From Haberlea rhodopensis (Eukaryota > Streptophyta > Magnoliopsida > Lamiales > Gesneriaceae): a stretch of 64,000 nt of DNA. Position 1 is the stretch's first letter, and each line of letters opens with the position of its first letter. The notes below the pieces were generated by a model. That model did no database searches. It saw only the letters and a program-made list of their open reading frames with translations, and had not been told where the DNA came from. The translations under genes were made by a program, and so were the position numbers. This document shows positions 10,847 through 23,000 of this stretch, piece by piece. The stretch covers positions 40,215,754 through 40,279,753 of the forward strand of contig CAJQUN010000002.1 of the NCBI GenBank assembly GCA_907163345.1. The letters run 5' to 3'.

Positions 10847-11224
10847 TAGATGTGCCAAACGGCTCGGTCGGCACCGGACACGAGGCACGTCACGAGAACC
10901 ATATCGCTACAGTGACGGGTCGTGCTGGCACGACCCGTAGGAGTGGGTCGTGCTGGGCCAAGGGTTTAGGCCCGTGGGCATGAAAGTTTTTTTTTTATAT
11001 TTTTTTATATTACCAATCGATTGGCAATATATGTGTCGATCGGTCGGTAGCATTCGAAACAATATTTTTATTATATTTTAATATTTGACATTTACCGATC
11101 GATTAGTACTAGTGCCGATCGATCGGCAAAGCCAAAAAAAATTTTAAAAAAATAATTAAAATGGGTCGTGCCCATGCCTTTAAAGGAAAAGGGCCGTCAC
11201 GAGACGGTCCATTTGACACCTCTA
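10847..11224. mobile_element. Non-autonomous hAT element (378 bp) with 8-bp TSD
   Basis: The ends TAGATGTGCCAAACGG and, inverted, TAGAGGTGTCAAATGG form imperfect terminal inverted repeats. Both sides carry the 8-bp TSD CCGTAATG (10839-10846 and 11225-11232), as expected for hAT. The arms are GC-rich with repeated GGGTCGTGC words. The AT-rich middle contains two palindrome pairs (11014/11037 and 11096/11116). No coding capacity. Confidence 0.85.
11014..11125. repeat. Keyword cluster inside the hAT element
   Basis: First pair: CAATCGATTG at 11014 and CGATCGGTCG at 11037. Second pair: CGATCGATTA at 11096 and CGATCGATCG at 11116. Spacings are 23 and 20 bp. This is the only cluster seen in a DNA transposon. 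Confidence 0.65.
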
Positions 11225-11340
11225 CCGTAATGTGCCAGCCATCCAATATGCTCAAGAATGGGGCACATACATCTCAATGCTTACTGATAATCAGAACCTG
11301 GTGATCAAGACTTCACATCTATCATTGATTACATACAAGT

Positions 11341-14225
11341 CAGGGTGTTCATGGGCCGGATCGGACCGGATTCGGACCGGATCCGACCTGTCCCGGACTC
11401 CTTTCGAGTGGAACCGGACCAATCCGGTTCTGAACCGGATTGGTCCGGTTCCTGTTCCATGGCAAATGCCATGGAACCGATCCGGTTTGGAACCCCGGGT
11501 CCGATTTGCCGGATTGGACCGGGTTAAACCGTTCCAACCGGAACCGATTTAGCCAACCCGTTTTTTTTTTTTTTTTCAACTTGAATCGTAAAGGAAATAT
11601 ATCATTTATTGAATATGGAAAACAACATAAAAGATACATCATTTGAAATTCATAACAAAAATACATTACTCATCATAATTTATAAGTATAGTCTTGGCCA
11701 ATTCTTCTTATTCTTCGGAACTTTCATTGCAGAACTCGTCGATTCCTCCTTCTCTCTTATTTCTTCTCTCAGCATCGAACCAATCTCTTAGCAGCGTAAG
11801 CATGCACAATGATTCTGCTTGTAGAGAAACTCTAAAGTCTCCAATGAGCCGAGCACAAGTTGAAAATGCCGACTCTGATGCAACACTGGATGTTTGGACT
11901 GCAAATACATCTCTAGCCATTTTAGCTAAGACTGGATATTGTCTTGCGTTTGCTTTCCACCACTCTAGTACGTCAAAATTTTCATCTGTAATGAACATTT
12001 GACCCAGGAAGAACTGCAACTCATTTGAAGAGGTAGATGACACTCCGCTTCCTCTCTGCTTCTTTCTTCCAAGGCTCCGCAACAGATTAATCCCTCCGCT
12101 TCGTGACTGACTAGCATCTTATTCTTCTCCTCCTACTACACGCGCCGATGAGCTCTGTCCCTGTTCACTATGGTACAATCCAAACATATTTTGGAGAGAA
12201 TGCATGATTGACGTCTTTTGATCGTCAACATCCTTATCCAAAAACGTACTGTAATATTCAAAGAAAGTATCGAAAGATCCTACACCCTGACTTGGGTCTA
12301 ACAATGTAGATATCCAGTGCACGTGTGGAATTTGTTCCCAATATTTTTTAAACTTCTCCTCCATACGATAAACGAACGACGTCAACTCAATATCATCTCT
12401 AAATTCAATAAATTTGCAAAACATGTTAAATACAAGTGGTAGAAAATAATGAGAAGTAGGATTACAAACACCGGAGAAACGATCTGTTGCATCTTTAAAG
12501 GTTGATAACAAAGCAGTTAAATTTTTAACAAAAAACCAATCATTATCAGACAATAAATAACTTTCATCACTTTCAGGCATTTGATAAGAGTTATAAAAAG
12601 AAGTTAAAGCATCTTGATAAGGTAACATCGATTCTAACATTTTGTGCAAAGAATTCCATCGACTTACAATGGGCGGTGGAAAAAGAGTAAACCGAAGGTT
12701 CTGACTTGCACACGTATGTTTTCAATCACGCTTAATGCGTGATTGTCGTATCCATTGACAACAATTTTTAAGTTTGTCTATGCTACTACATTCAGCATCT
12801 TCATAACCATCTTTTACTGCTAAATTAATTATATGGCATGCACATCTAACATGGAAAAAAACACCATTAAGCATTGGTCGTAAATATATTTTAAGTTCAC
12901 GCATTGCCGCGTTATTATTTGAAGCGTTGTCAAGTGTAATCGAACAAATTTTATCTGCAATTCCATAAAATCTACAAACATTAACAATATATTTAGCAAT
13001 TTGGGAACCAGTATATGCAGATTTTAATTCATCCAGTGACAAAATTCTTTTCTGCAAACACCAGTTATCATCAATCCAATGACCAGTAATAACAAGAAAA
13101 GAAAGTAATGCGGTATTCGTCCAAATATCAGTAGTTAAACTTAATCTGCAGTTAATAGAAGAAAGATGATCAACTAAAGTCTTACGGTAATCAAGAAACA
13201 CATCGACAATATTTCTTTTCAAAGTATGCCTAGAAATATGTCTAAAACATGGTTGGATACCAGAAGAAAATTCAACAAAGCCATCTTTTTCAGAAAACAA
13301 AAAAGGAAGTTCGCATCTTACAATAAAACGAATGAATACTCTTTTGTTCATTTCCGGTGTTAAGATAAAATTAGTGCCAGACTGAGGATTAATTTGAAGT
13401 TGGGTTGGTTCTCTACCTAATGGTTGTAAAGTAACATCATCAAAATTATGTTTTTTAACTAGATGTTTCTTAAAAGTTCCGGTACCGCCAGCGGAACCAC
13501 CTGTTTTATAATTATATGTGGTTTTACATATTTTACAAATAACAACAGATTTGTTCGTACCTGGTTTTGTCTCGACGTCAAAATGATCCCATACCTTGCT
13601 TCATTTGGGACGGTTACTCGTGCGACTCGAAGCGGCAGTAGTCGCGGATGACCCGCCAGGGGCCGGATTTTGGGGGGCCGCCGGTTCTGCAACGTGTTCC
13701 GCTTCTTCAACATCATAAGCATTATCAAACTCGGCAAAAATATCATAATTTTCTTGGAATAAATGTGGATTTGAGGCACCACCACGACCACCACGACCAG
13801 TGGAAGAAGATGCCATCGTATTAGTGGAAATATGGAAAAACGAGATAATTGTAATCAAGATTAGGATTGTAAGAGTAAGAGAGTTGGAGATGAAAAATTG
13901 AAGAGGAAAAATGAGGTATATATAGAAGCAAAAAAATTTTTTTTTTTAATTTTTTTTTTTTTTTGACTTAAGTCGTTGGGCAACGGCAGTCCGTTGGCCA
14001 ACGGCTACAATGCCGTTGGCCAACGGAACCCCCCCCCCCCCCCTTTTTTTTAATTTTTCACCGGTTCCGGTGAACCGCCGGATTGGAGATTTCGGACCTG
14101 TGGAACCGATCCGATCCGGGCAAAACCCGGATCGGATCCCGGTTTATAACCGGATCAACCGGTTCCGGTTTGGAACCGGAACCGACCGGACCGGTTCCGG
14201 TTGATCCGGTCCATTAACCACCCTG
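11341..14225 (-). mobile_element. Autonomous-type hAT transposon (2,885 bp), recently inactivated
   Basis: The ends CAGGGTGTTCATGG and, inverted, CAGGGTGGTTAATGG match. Both flanks are ACATACAAGT (11331-11340 and 14226-14235). Ten bases match, although hAT usually duplicates eight, so two may be chance. Subterminal zones (11345-11560 and 14050-14215) are dense in CCGG/CGGATCGG-like words on both strands, probably transposase-binding repeats. The interior carries one transposase gene on the minus strand. Confidence 0.9.
11708..13816 (-). pseudogene. hAT transposase with three in-frame stops
   Basis: One reading frame runs from ATG at 13816 to the stop at 11708, about 700 codons, broken only by TGA at 13601, TGA at 12722 and TAA at 12119; no frameshift is visible. 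After a Gly/Ser/Ala-rich start comes a BED zinc finger (SKVWDHFDVE, then ICKICKTTYN and FKKHLVKKH). The RNase H-like core has LTTDIWTN, LSFLVITGHWID and ITLDNASNNNAAM. The C-terminal dimerisation domain has WWKANARQYPVLAKMARDVF and SESAFSTCARLI. The enzyme would bind the element ends and excise and insert the transposon in the nucleus. The first two stops could be CGA-to-TGA changes, as in methylation decay. Confidence 0.88.
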
Positions 14226-15179
14226 ACATACAAGTCCATCTAATTGCTAACCCAATAATAAATGAGAGCACTGAGGAGCAGGTGCATTAGTGTACACGAT
14301 CATGCGTACTGATGTTCCTAGGTGGTGTGTTATGACGTGATGCATCGGGAAACTACATGTCTATGTTATACATTTGCTATCTACGGGATTTTTCAAGAGT
14401 CCGTAAGTTCAGTTGGAGTAGTACTGTACTCACATTGTTGTATCGTGAGTTATGCAATGGCTTCAAGCAAAGGAAAACAAATATCGGTGGTTGAATGCAA
14501 CTTCTGCAGGCATTAATATTTATTAGCCTCGTCACTTTGAATAAAATCATATATAAATGTAAATTGCGTTATATCAACTTTATATACAAATAAAAAATTT
14601 AAGATTTGGATAAATACGAGGATAAATACTATCAATCCTACAACTCATGGTTCTCGAGTAGAATAAGGGCCAGTTATACTCAGTGAGAGCAAATGCTTCA
14701 TGCCCTTCCATATGGTGCACACTATGATTATATATGTTATTTATAATTTAATGTACTAACATTATTATTTCGATGTTATTTAGGTGGTCTCAATTTTTTA
14801 GCTTCAGAAACACTACCCGACATACATTGCTTGTATTTCGTGACCTACTAGATATGATATTTTGGGACCAGGTAAATTAGAGGTATCAAGTATTTAATTA
14901 TGTAATAAGGAATTTAATAATTATGTATTTATGCTAATCTCTTAAAAAAATATATTATGCTTTTTGTATTACATTTTATTTGGACTACATATGACATGGA
15001 ATCAGACGACGACAGATCACTACCTCCAGAATGAGGTCCAGATGATTGGCGAACAAAATACCCAATGATAGTTATTCCATTGTGGAGAAATATCGTCTAG
15101 AAAGAGTTTTCTGCAATTTGGTATATTCTAAACTGTCCCACCATCAATAGATGCCATATTTGTGGTCCTGCATAAAATC

Positions 15180-16351
15180 TGTTAGGATCGGTCCGGAGTG
15201 TTAAGAGGGGGGGGGTGAATGAACACTCCTTGTAAAATTTAATCCCTTATGATTTCTTTCGGATTAGTGAAAGAAATCTGTTTCTTAATCAACTCTTTTA
15301 TAGAACAGACCACTGAATGTATAAGTGCGGAACGGTCTGTTTTTATATTTGTAAGAACGGCTCGATGGCTTGAATGAAAGAACGAGTGCAGAAAGATAAG
15401 ACACAGGATATGTTTCTGGAAGTTCGAAGGTGGTGTAATCTTTCTACTCTCCCCTTCTTCCAATTAAGGAAGGTTTCTACTAGAAGACTTTGATTTATAC
15501 AATCCTGTTGTACAAACCCGATTCAGCTGGATTTACCTCACTACCAGACTGAAACTCCTAGTCACTCGATCTGTTCAGACACTCTCTGTCTGACAGTTAC
15601 AATTTGTTTCTCACTTCTATTTTTCAATACAGAATACACAAGATGCGCACAGTGATCCTAAATGATCAAATATTACAATGTAATCGTGCTTAAGAATAAT
15701 TTCAGCTCGAGAGATTCTGAGCTTGAACGCTTGTGCTGTTTTTTGATTGATCAGCGAGAGTCTTGTATTATGTACTTTTCTGTATTGTCGTTGCATCCTT
15801 TTATAGTTGCATGTACCAACGACATTATTTCCCTTAATGTGCAACTCTTGACTCTGCTTAATCTCTGAGTAAGCTACAGTCTTCTTCTTCAGGATACTTG
15901 CCGTTCTGGTTCATGCTTTCGGCGACTGTCAGGTAAGCTCTTCTTTGTCTTCTTACCTTTTATGATAATCTTCAGTCTTTGGTCCTTTGTAGCATTAATT
16001 GCGACATTAAATGCTACAATAAATAGCCTTTGATGATTCGGACTGAAGAGCCACTCTTTATGCATCATTGACTGCTCTGATCTGATAAAGATTGAGATCG
16101 ATCTGAAGCTTCGATCTAGTCAGTCTGATATCTATCGATCCGGTCTGATATGTGATATGCATTATCAGCTTGTTCTGTTTTGAGCTATCGATCTGGTCAG
16201 TCTGATTACCCTCGATCCGGTCTGATATGCTTTGTCATCTTATCAGCTTGATCTGTTTTGGGCGATCGATCTGGTCAGTCTGATTTCTCTCGATCCGGTC
16301 TGATATGTTTTGTCATCTTTAAAATCTCATCGATAAAGTTCGGAACTAACA
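15180..16351 (-). mobile_element. Solo LTR (1,172 bp) with TSD AAATC
   Basis: It starts TGTTAGGATCGG and ends GGAACTAACA, with the 5-bp TSD AAATC on both sides (15175-15179 and 16352-16356). Orientation is inferred from CTATAAAAGG on the minus strand near 15800. It contains an exact G run (GAGGGGGGGGG near 15208) like that at 31048 and a 77-bp tandem block at 16111-16310. It interrupts the plant-mobile-domain pseudogene. Confidence 0.85.
16111..16310. repeat. 77-78-bp tandem repeat, each unit with a paired TCGATCYGG keyword
   Basis: TCGATCTRGTCAGTCTGAT starts at 16111, 16188 and 16266 (steps 77 and 78). In each unit a partner TCGATCCGGTCTGATAT follows 24 bp later (16135, 16212, 16290). The rest of the unit carries ATCAGCTTGATCTG. 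This is the same paired layout as the palindrome clusters but with slightly wider spacing. Confidence 0.75.
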
Positions 16352-17150
16352 AAATCGATCGCCGAGATCGTTATGACACGAGTTGGACCATGGGAACATA
16401 GTGACTACCTAGATCTGTGGATGACCAGATGACATCATATTGTGGATGCCCCTCAGGTTACCAGCTCTTATGCTCTTAAAAGAAGATTACATGTTGTAGT
16501 ACGTTCAAATTACTCATCATATTATATCTCCACCTGATAATAATATTGAGATATGATACTTTGTAGGAGATGATGCTGCATGTCAGCAATTGACATGTAT
16601 ATATGTCTTTCGTTATTATTTATAATCTTTTTCTTTGTCTTTTGCATTATGCTAGCTATTAACCATCTATTTTTTTCGAGGATGCACATATATAGCAATT
16701 CAGACTTAGTTGCTCTAGTTTGAGTGATGATGAATCGATCTCACTGGTGGTCAGACATGTATTAGATCAGAACTTTGATATTGTGGATGAAGTGTGTGAA
16801 CTTGCTCGGACATAACAAAATAGATATGCTATGCATGTACGACCGCCAGCTACCAGATGGGGGGACAACCGGAGGAGAAGACGATCAATTAGCTCTGATA
16901 CTCCAGTACATGCTCACAATGACATCTCTCCATTTACGATTGTCACATATGATGCAGGTGGTGCATCAACATCACATTGTTCCTCATTCCACTATGATGC
17001 CACATCATTTGACTACTACGTGCCCCTACTTGCCCACCATGAAGAGCCATCCCCATACACATCCTTTATACTGGATTCAACCCAATCATATGGTGATTTT
17101 CTACTTGGAGTACCCGGTTTCACAATTACGTCCATATTTTGATGTCTCGC

Positions 17151-17808
17151 TTGTTGCATTCTCTATGTGACTCCACACTATCATGATATTGGTGAGTTCA
17201 GCATCTGGATTATACCTGATCAACACAAACAAATAATGTTAGGAAAGATGAGCCATCTAGAATATAATGAAGACATATACATAGATATGATTGAGGAAAT
17301 TAGAGGTAATGTAAATAATATTGTATTTGCTGACTGAAATAAAAATAAATTTATGTGTGTATGTTGTTCCAAGTCATCTAATCATTTATAAATATTTATC
17401 TATGGTTTAAAAATTTTGTCTACAAATTTAAACTAATTTTAAATTTTAAACTTATCTTGGAACAAACCTAATACCTAAAATTTTTTAAATCCAAAAAAAC
17501 TCAATTTTTCAAAATATAAATCAAATAAAAAAACTTTTTTAAAAAAAAGAATTTAAGAAAAAGAGATCGTGATGATTGGTTCTTTAAGAAACGCTATTGG
17601 CGATTGTGTTTCACGCTACGTTCGTAAAACGAGAAGAGCGAAAAGAGAAGAAGAAAAGAAATACCATCATCGTCGTCTCTCATAAGTTCATAACTTCAAC
17701 AATGATAACAGATTATAAAATATAACATTCTTCATTTTTCCCCCATTAAATATAAGTAATTCCGTTCGATCTGATCGGATTTTACTCTGTCCCCAAAATT
17801 AATCTGGG
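17151..17808 (+). promoter_or_regulatory. Promoter and 5' leader of ARFB1
   Basis: AT-rich to about 17560, then a purine-rich leader (gaagagcgaaaagagaag near 17630) typical of plant 5' UTRs. No clear TATA box was picked. The ATG at 17809 is the first that opens the conserved ARF frame. Confidence 0.4.
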
Positions 17809-19973
17809 ATGGGACAAGCCTTTCGCAAGCTCTTCGATACCTTCTTCGGCAACTCTGAGATGCGGGTATGTTTTTTATTCCTATTGTTTATGAATTTATA
17901 TATCTAAATATGTTCGTTTTTTATGGACCAGAAACGACTCTGTTTTTGTTAATTCTGATTATTTTCGAAAAAAATAATTAGTTTTATTGTTTCAGTTGAA
18001 CCTGGCTGCACACATGCATTCACACATATTTAGGTTTAAGTTACCTGTGGTTTGTTAAATGAATTAGCATCTATAATTTAGGAAATTGTAAAGCTGATGT
18101 AAATTTCTTAGCTTTAAGATTCTAGGTATCGACTTTTTTGGCACTGAAGTATGTTACGGAATTTTTGTATGCACTTTGACGCAGGGTAAATTTGGTTGTG
18201 AAAAGGAATTTTTTGGCTTGGTAATGTGTTTAATGCATATTCCCTTTATAATAGTCGTGGGCTAGTGCTAAATGGTGGTTGTGTGGAAAAACTCTTGCGA
18301 TCGTATTACTATATTTTGCTTGTTCTCTGTTCTAATAGCACTATTTCATAAACTTTTTTTTATAGCTTTGTGTTTAGTGTTTACTGATAGTCGAATGACT
18401 TTTTTGTGAGAAGTTAGGCCTCGTACTTATTTGTAATGTGGATTCTAGTATGCGGGCCTATGGTTCATGTTTGCTATTCTTCTTGAAATGTCATAGGTTG
18501 TGATGCTTGGCCTGGATGCTGCTGGCAAGACGACTATACTGTACAAGCTTCACATTGGAGAGGTTCTATCGACAGTTCCTACAATTGGTATACCATTTTA
18601 GACATGATCATATCTTTTAAAGCTTAAAAGTGGCTATCGTTTGTGTTTGTGAGAATTCATTTACTTGCGATCACTGTGATATTAGGTAGGCTTTTCAGCC
18701 TGTTTATTTTGGAGTTTGACTCTGAATGATTCCATCATGCTGTTGCTGTTATGCAAGTACATGCTTTCTTCTTTTGTCTTCTGTATATCCATGTATAAAT
18801 TGAACCTTTGAATTCTCTTATAGCTCGAATTTAGATGTGAGAAAGGAAATGTCAGATGTTGGCTGTCAGCCTCACACTTGCAGCAGCCTCATCAATGGAA
18901 TTATATTTATGGGCAAAGCGAAGACTTCTATATTATTGCTTTGATCCCAGTATTCAATTTAACTTCTTTATTGGTTCAGGATCATCTTGTGATTTTATGC
19001 AAATCATAAATATAACTGGTGATATACCAAACAAAAATATTTTCATTCTGTTTTAAAATCTTTTAATGCTAAAATTGTTGAAGGCATACATATGCTTAAA
19101 TGGTATTATCTCTGTTTTTTGCTAACCTAAATTGCTAGAAAGTATGGTTATTTCTCTATGCATTTATCTATGTCTTAAACACCTGTTTAATGGCCATAAC
19201 ATCAATATTAGGCTACTCTATTTCTAAATTATTATTATTATTATTTTTGAAATGTTGAAGCTACACTATTTCTAAATTATTATTTTTTTTTTTGAAATGT
19301 TGAACTTAAAAATTGTTTCTTCAACAATTCAATTAGGATATAACGATTAGATGTCACTCGGTCACTCCATTCTGCATATTATAGTAATGCACCGTCTGTA
19401 TGTTTTACATGCTTGGATACTGCAGTGTTGGTCATGGTGTGGTTTCTTGGGTTAAATTTACCAGAGATTTGACACATTTTCTGGAAGACATCCAATGAAA
19501 GAAGGCCATTCAATATCTATGTATTTGCCTACCTGCGTTGAGTCTCATAAAGTTTGAATTGGAATCAACATGATAATGATAGATTCATTTATCAGAGATT
19601 TAGGAAACTGCATGCATTTGGGACTAATCCTTACATTCTAATCCTTAATTAGTACACATAACATGGATGGTTTTCTCTTTGGAGTTCTTAATGTTAGCGT
19701 TGGGTCCACACGTGCTTATGCATGAGTATTTTGAATGGTCTATGGTTGGTTACATATTACGGCTGAGTCCAAGATGATGGAATTTATGGCTTTCATGCAG
19801 GTTTTAATGTGGAGAAGGTTCAATATAAAAATGTCATTTTTACGGTGTGGGATGTTGGTGGACAAGAAAAATTACGACCATTATGGAGGCACTACTTTAA
19901 TAACACTGATGGCCTGGTAAAATTTCATAGCCGGTGCAGCTTTGGCTTCAGAAGTTATACGATTATCTCCATG

Positions 19974-20026
<53 letters not shown>

Positions 20027-23000
20027 AGGAAGGCCAATCCCCTACCCATTGGAGAAAGAATAAGAATCACCGGAAAGTCTTAAACTGTGTTAAAGCCTCC
20101 TGACGAACTTGCTTACCTTGACCATTTTATTCATAATCGACTGTTTACTGTCATCCATAGACTTGGACAAAACTACTTTAGATTCAAAAAGAAGTTCCTG
20201 GCACTACATCCAGCATCAGCATGAACAAGGCAAAACCTTGCAAATTTATCTCCTTGTACTCCCCCAGTAATGGTAACTGTAGCTATTTTTACCCTTGCAG
20301 CATCAAACCTCTGCGAAAGATCCACCATAGCCCTTAGAACATCTCTGCCTACTGCTGCCATTCCTTGTCTCTTTTGTTTTTTCTAGAATGACCAGCTCTT
20401 GTTTTTAAGGCCGTTGAAAACATCTACTTTGATGATCAAAGATGTGTATGGAGATTTCTTTTCTTTATGTAATTATTAAACCAGTAATTGGAAGATGAGA
20501 AATGTGAATTTTTTCGGGGAATGTTGGTCAGAGTAACTATCTTTTTTTGACGGAAAAAAAAGTAACCTTTGTAAAACTTGGTTTGCATGAAAAAATTGCA
20601 AGTGAATTATGATTGAAGTAACATTGAGAACACTATGAATGTAGATTTTCACTTTGGGTGGCATGACATGGAAGTGAATATAATAAATGAGTTCACATTC
20701 TGATTTTCAGTGGCTCTTTTATTTAAGTGGTTTTCCTTATTCTGTTACTGCCATGTGTTATGGGACTATTTCTATTTATGCATTTCATTTTCTTGCCATT
20801 ATGAGTTTTCTTGTTTGCTTGTTTCTTTGATGCTCGTCTCTTCTATTATGTAGATCTATGTGGTGGACTCGCTCGATAGAGAGAGAATTGGAAGAGCAAA
20901 GGCAGAGTTTCAGGTTTCTTTTATTTATGCCTCAACATCTCCACCTCGTAGTTTTCACTCGTAGTTTTCACTTGCTTTATTCTTTGCTCAGGCCATCATC
21001 AGGGACCCCTTCATGCTTAATGCTGTTATATTGGTCTTTGCAAACAAACAAGACATGGTATGCCATTTTGATGATTTCCTTGAGTTAAAGTTAAGTTTGA
21101 GCAAATATAATTGGAGCAGGAGAATCTGATAGCAAATAACAGCTCAGTAATTAATGTTTTTAAGAGAACACTCCAATTTTGAACCATCTTTAAATTTAAA
21201 AAGAACAAGGTCTAAAGCTTGAAAGAACTTAACCCCGTTTAAACTTTTAGATGAGTTAGTCACCGTGCAGGTAGGCAAAGAAGAGATACGTTCAATTTTA
21301 TGTGCTACCCATTTATGAAAAAAAGAAAAACTTCACTCAATTTGAACTTCTAGATAAGTTAGTCACTATGGTATTGATGCGACCAAGAATATGGTTCACA
21401 CAGATAAACAAATCAAAGGACAGAACAACTCAAAAAGATTACTGAAATATATTGGATTTGTATTCATATTGCTGAATGGACAAGAAAATACAATGAAAGA
21501 AAATTACTCTTCCTCACCCTACTCAAGAAGGAAGACCCTTCTTGCCTAGCAACACTCAACAAAAGTCCGGTATGACTCACAACCACCCTCACTCTCCTTT
21601 TTATTCCCTTTTTCCCCATGGATAACAAACTACCCGCCTGCCCCCCACGTGTTTCTTTGGTCTCCTATAAATTGACGGGCTTCTTCCGTGGGCCTCTGTT
21701 ACTGGCCCAACATCTTCAGTCTTGGACTTGCTAAAATTCCTCCGTAGCAAGTATTAGCCAGCCAAAGAGAGAGACTATGTTAGATTCTGATCGCGACTCA
21801 TTTATGAAAAAAGAGTTCTATATGCCAAGTGTAAGACCCCGATACCTTAATCATACATTTAGGTAGAAAGAGTTCGGTAACACCTTCAGAGTAATAGAGT
21901 CTAAGTTGAATTCCTCGTGCATCATGGGAGTTATCACAAGTTCATTCACAAACATTATTACATCCCAACATAATGGTTGTAATTATTACACATTTTCACA
22001 CTACTCATTTGTAGATTATTGTTCAAGTTCTTCATACATCCTTCTATCTTGATAACTTTATTCTTCACTTAGCTCACAACACGAACTCTTGTCTCCTCGC
22101 CAAAAGCCCCTACAGTAACCACCCCACAACACATGAGCATAATATAATATTCATAATCAACATATGATTATATAACGAAATACATAATTCGATAGTACGC
22201 ATTTACTCCGTTTGTTAAATGGATTTAATAAACTCTTCTCGATCGTTCCTGTTTCACAACTCATATTCATATCATAAGAATATATGACAATTCCACAATC
22301 GTCTCAAATGTCATAACATTCATTCACAGTTCCATAGCGAATATCATATTCTTAGTCTTGTTATAACAGCGGCAGCTTAATACCCCCTCGCCTCGACATA
22401 TTAGCGGCATTCATAATACCCCTCGCTTTGTCATATTAGCGGCATACATAATACCACTCGTTTCGTGGAACAGCGACAAGTATTCTATTTACATCGCTTC
22501 TATATGACAGCGACAAGTATTCTATTCCTCTCTTCTATATGTCAACGGCAAGTATTAAATACCTTGCTTCGTATAACGACGACTCAATATCTATTCGCTC
22601 ATGCATGAACATTCTTTCACACAATAACAATTGCATTTTTTACCGTCGATGCTCGTACGTCTCTCTACGTGCCTGATATTTCCAAAATGTGCACGGTCAC
22701 TCTCCTCGGTGCTCTGTCTTGTTCGATGGCTCTATAAAATATAAGACATTAATATTGATTTCCAAACACATCAATAAATCATGTAAACATTCACATTAAA
22801 CATGATTTCATAATTAATATCAAGGTTCCTCCCATACTTTATAACATTAAAAACTCAATTTTCCACAATCTGGGCATAGGAGATCGCTCCCTTAAGAAAT
22901 GGAGATCGATCTCTTCAAAGGCAAAAATTAAGTTTTTCTACTGGGGTCAGAGATCGATCGCCTCATTTGTAGAGATCGGTCTCTATGCTATTCATCCGCG

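Larger units (their letters stand above)
14236..17150 (+). pseudogene. Plant mobile domain (PMD, aminotransferase-like) pseudogene
   Basis: Broken plus-strand coding pieces resemble the plant mobile domain of MAIN-like/transposon proteins. Around 14310-14520 three frames together read an FLGG core, a SWSSTVLT-like YSWGSA block, LYRELC and NIGG. About 15020-15110 gives RPDDWRTKYPMIVIPLW, and 16370-16400 gives DRYDTSWTMGT after the solo LTR. The tail (16800-17150) is low-complexity with Arg, His and Ser. Frameshifts, stops and the LTR insertion at 15180 show it is dead. The region 11225-11340 may be its upstream part, cut by the hAT element. The family call comes from pattern memory, so moderate confidence. 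Confidence 0.6.

Noticed and set aside
21240..21370. Short direct repeat with 'gatgagttagtcacc' and 'gataagttagtcact'
   Set aside because: Only two imperfect copies in intronic sequence; no element ends.
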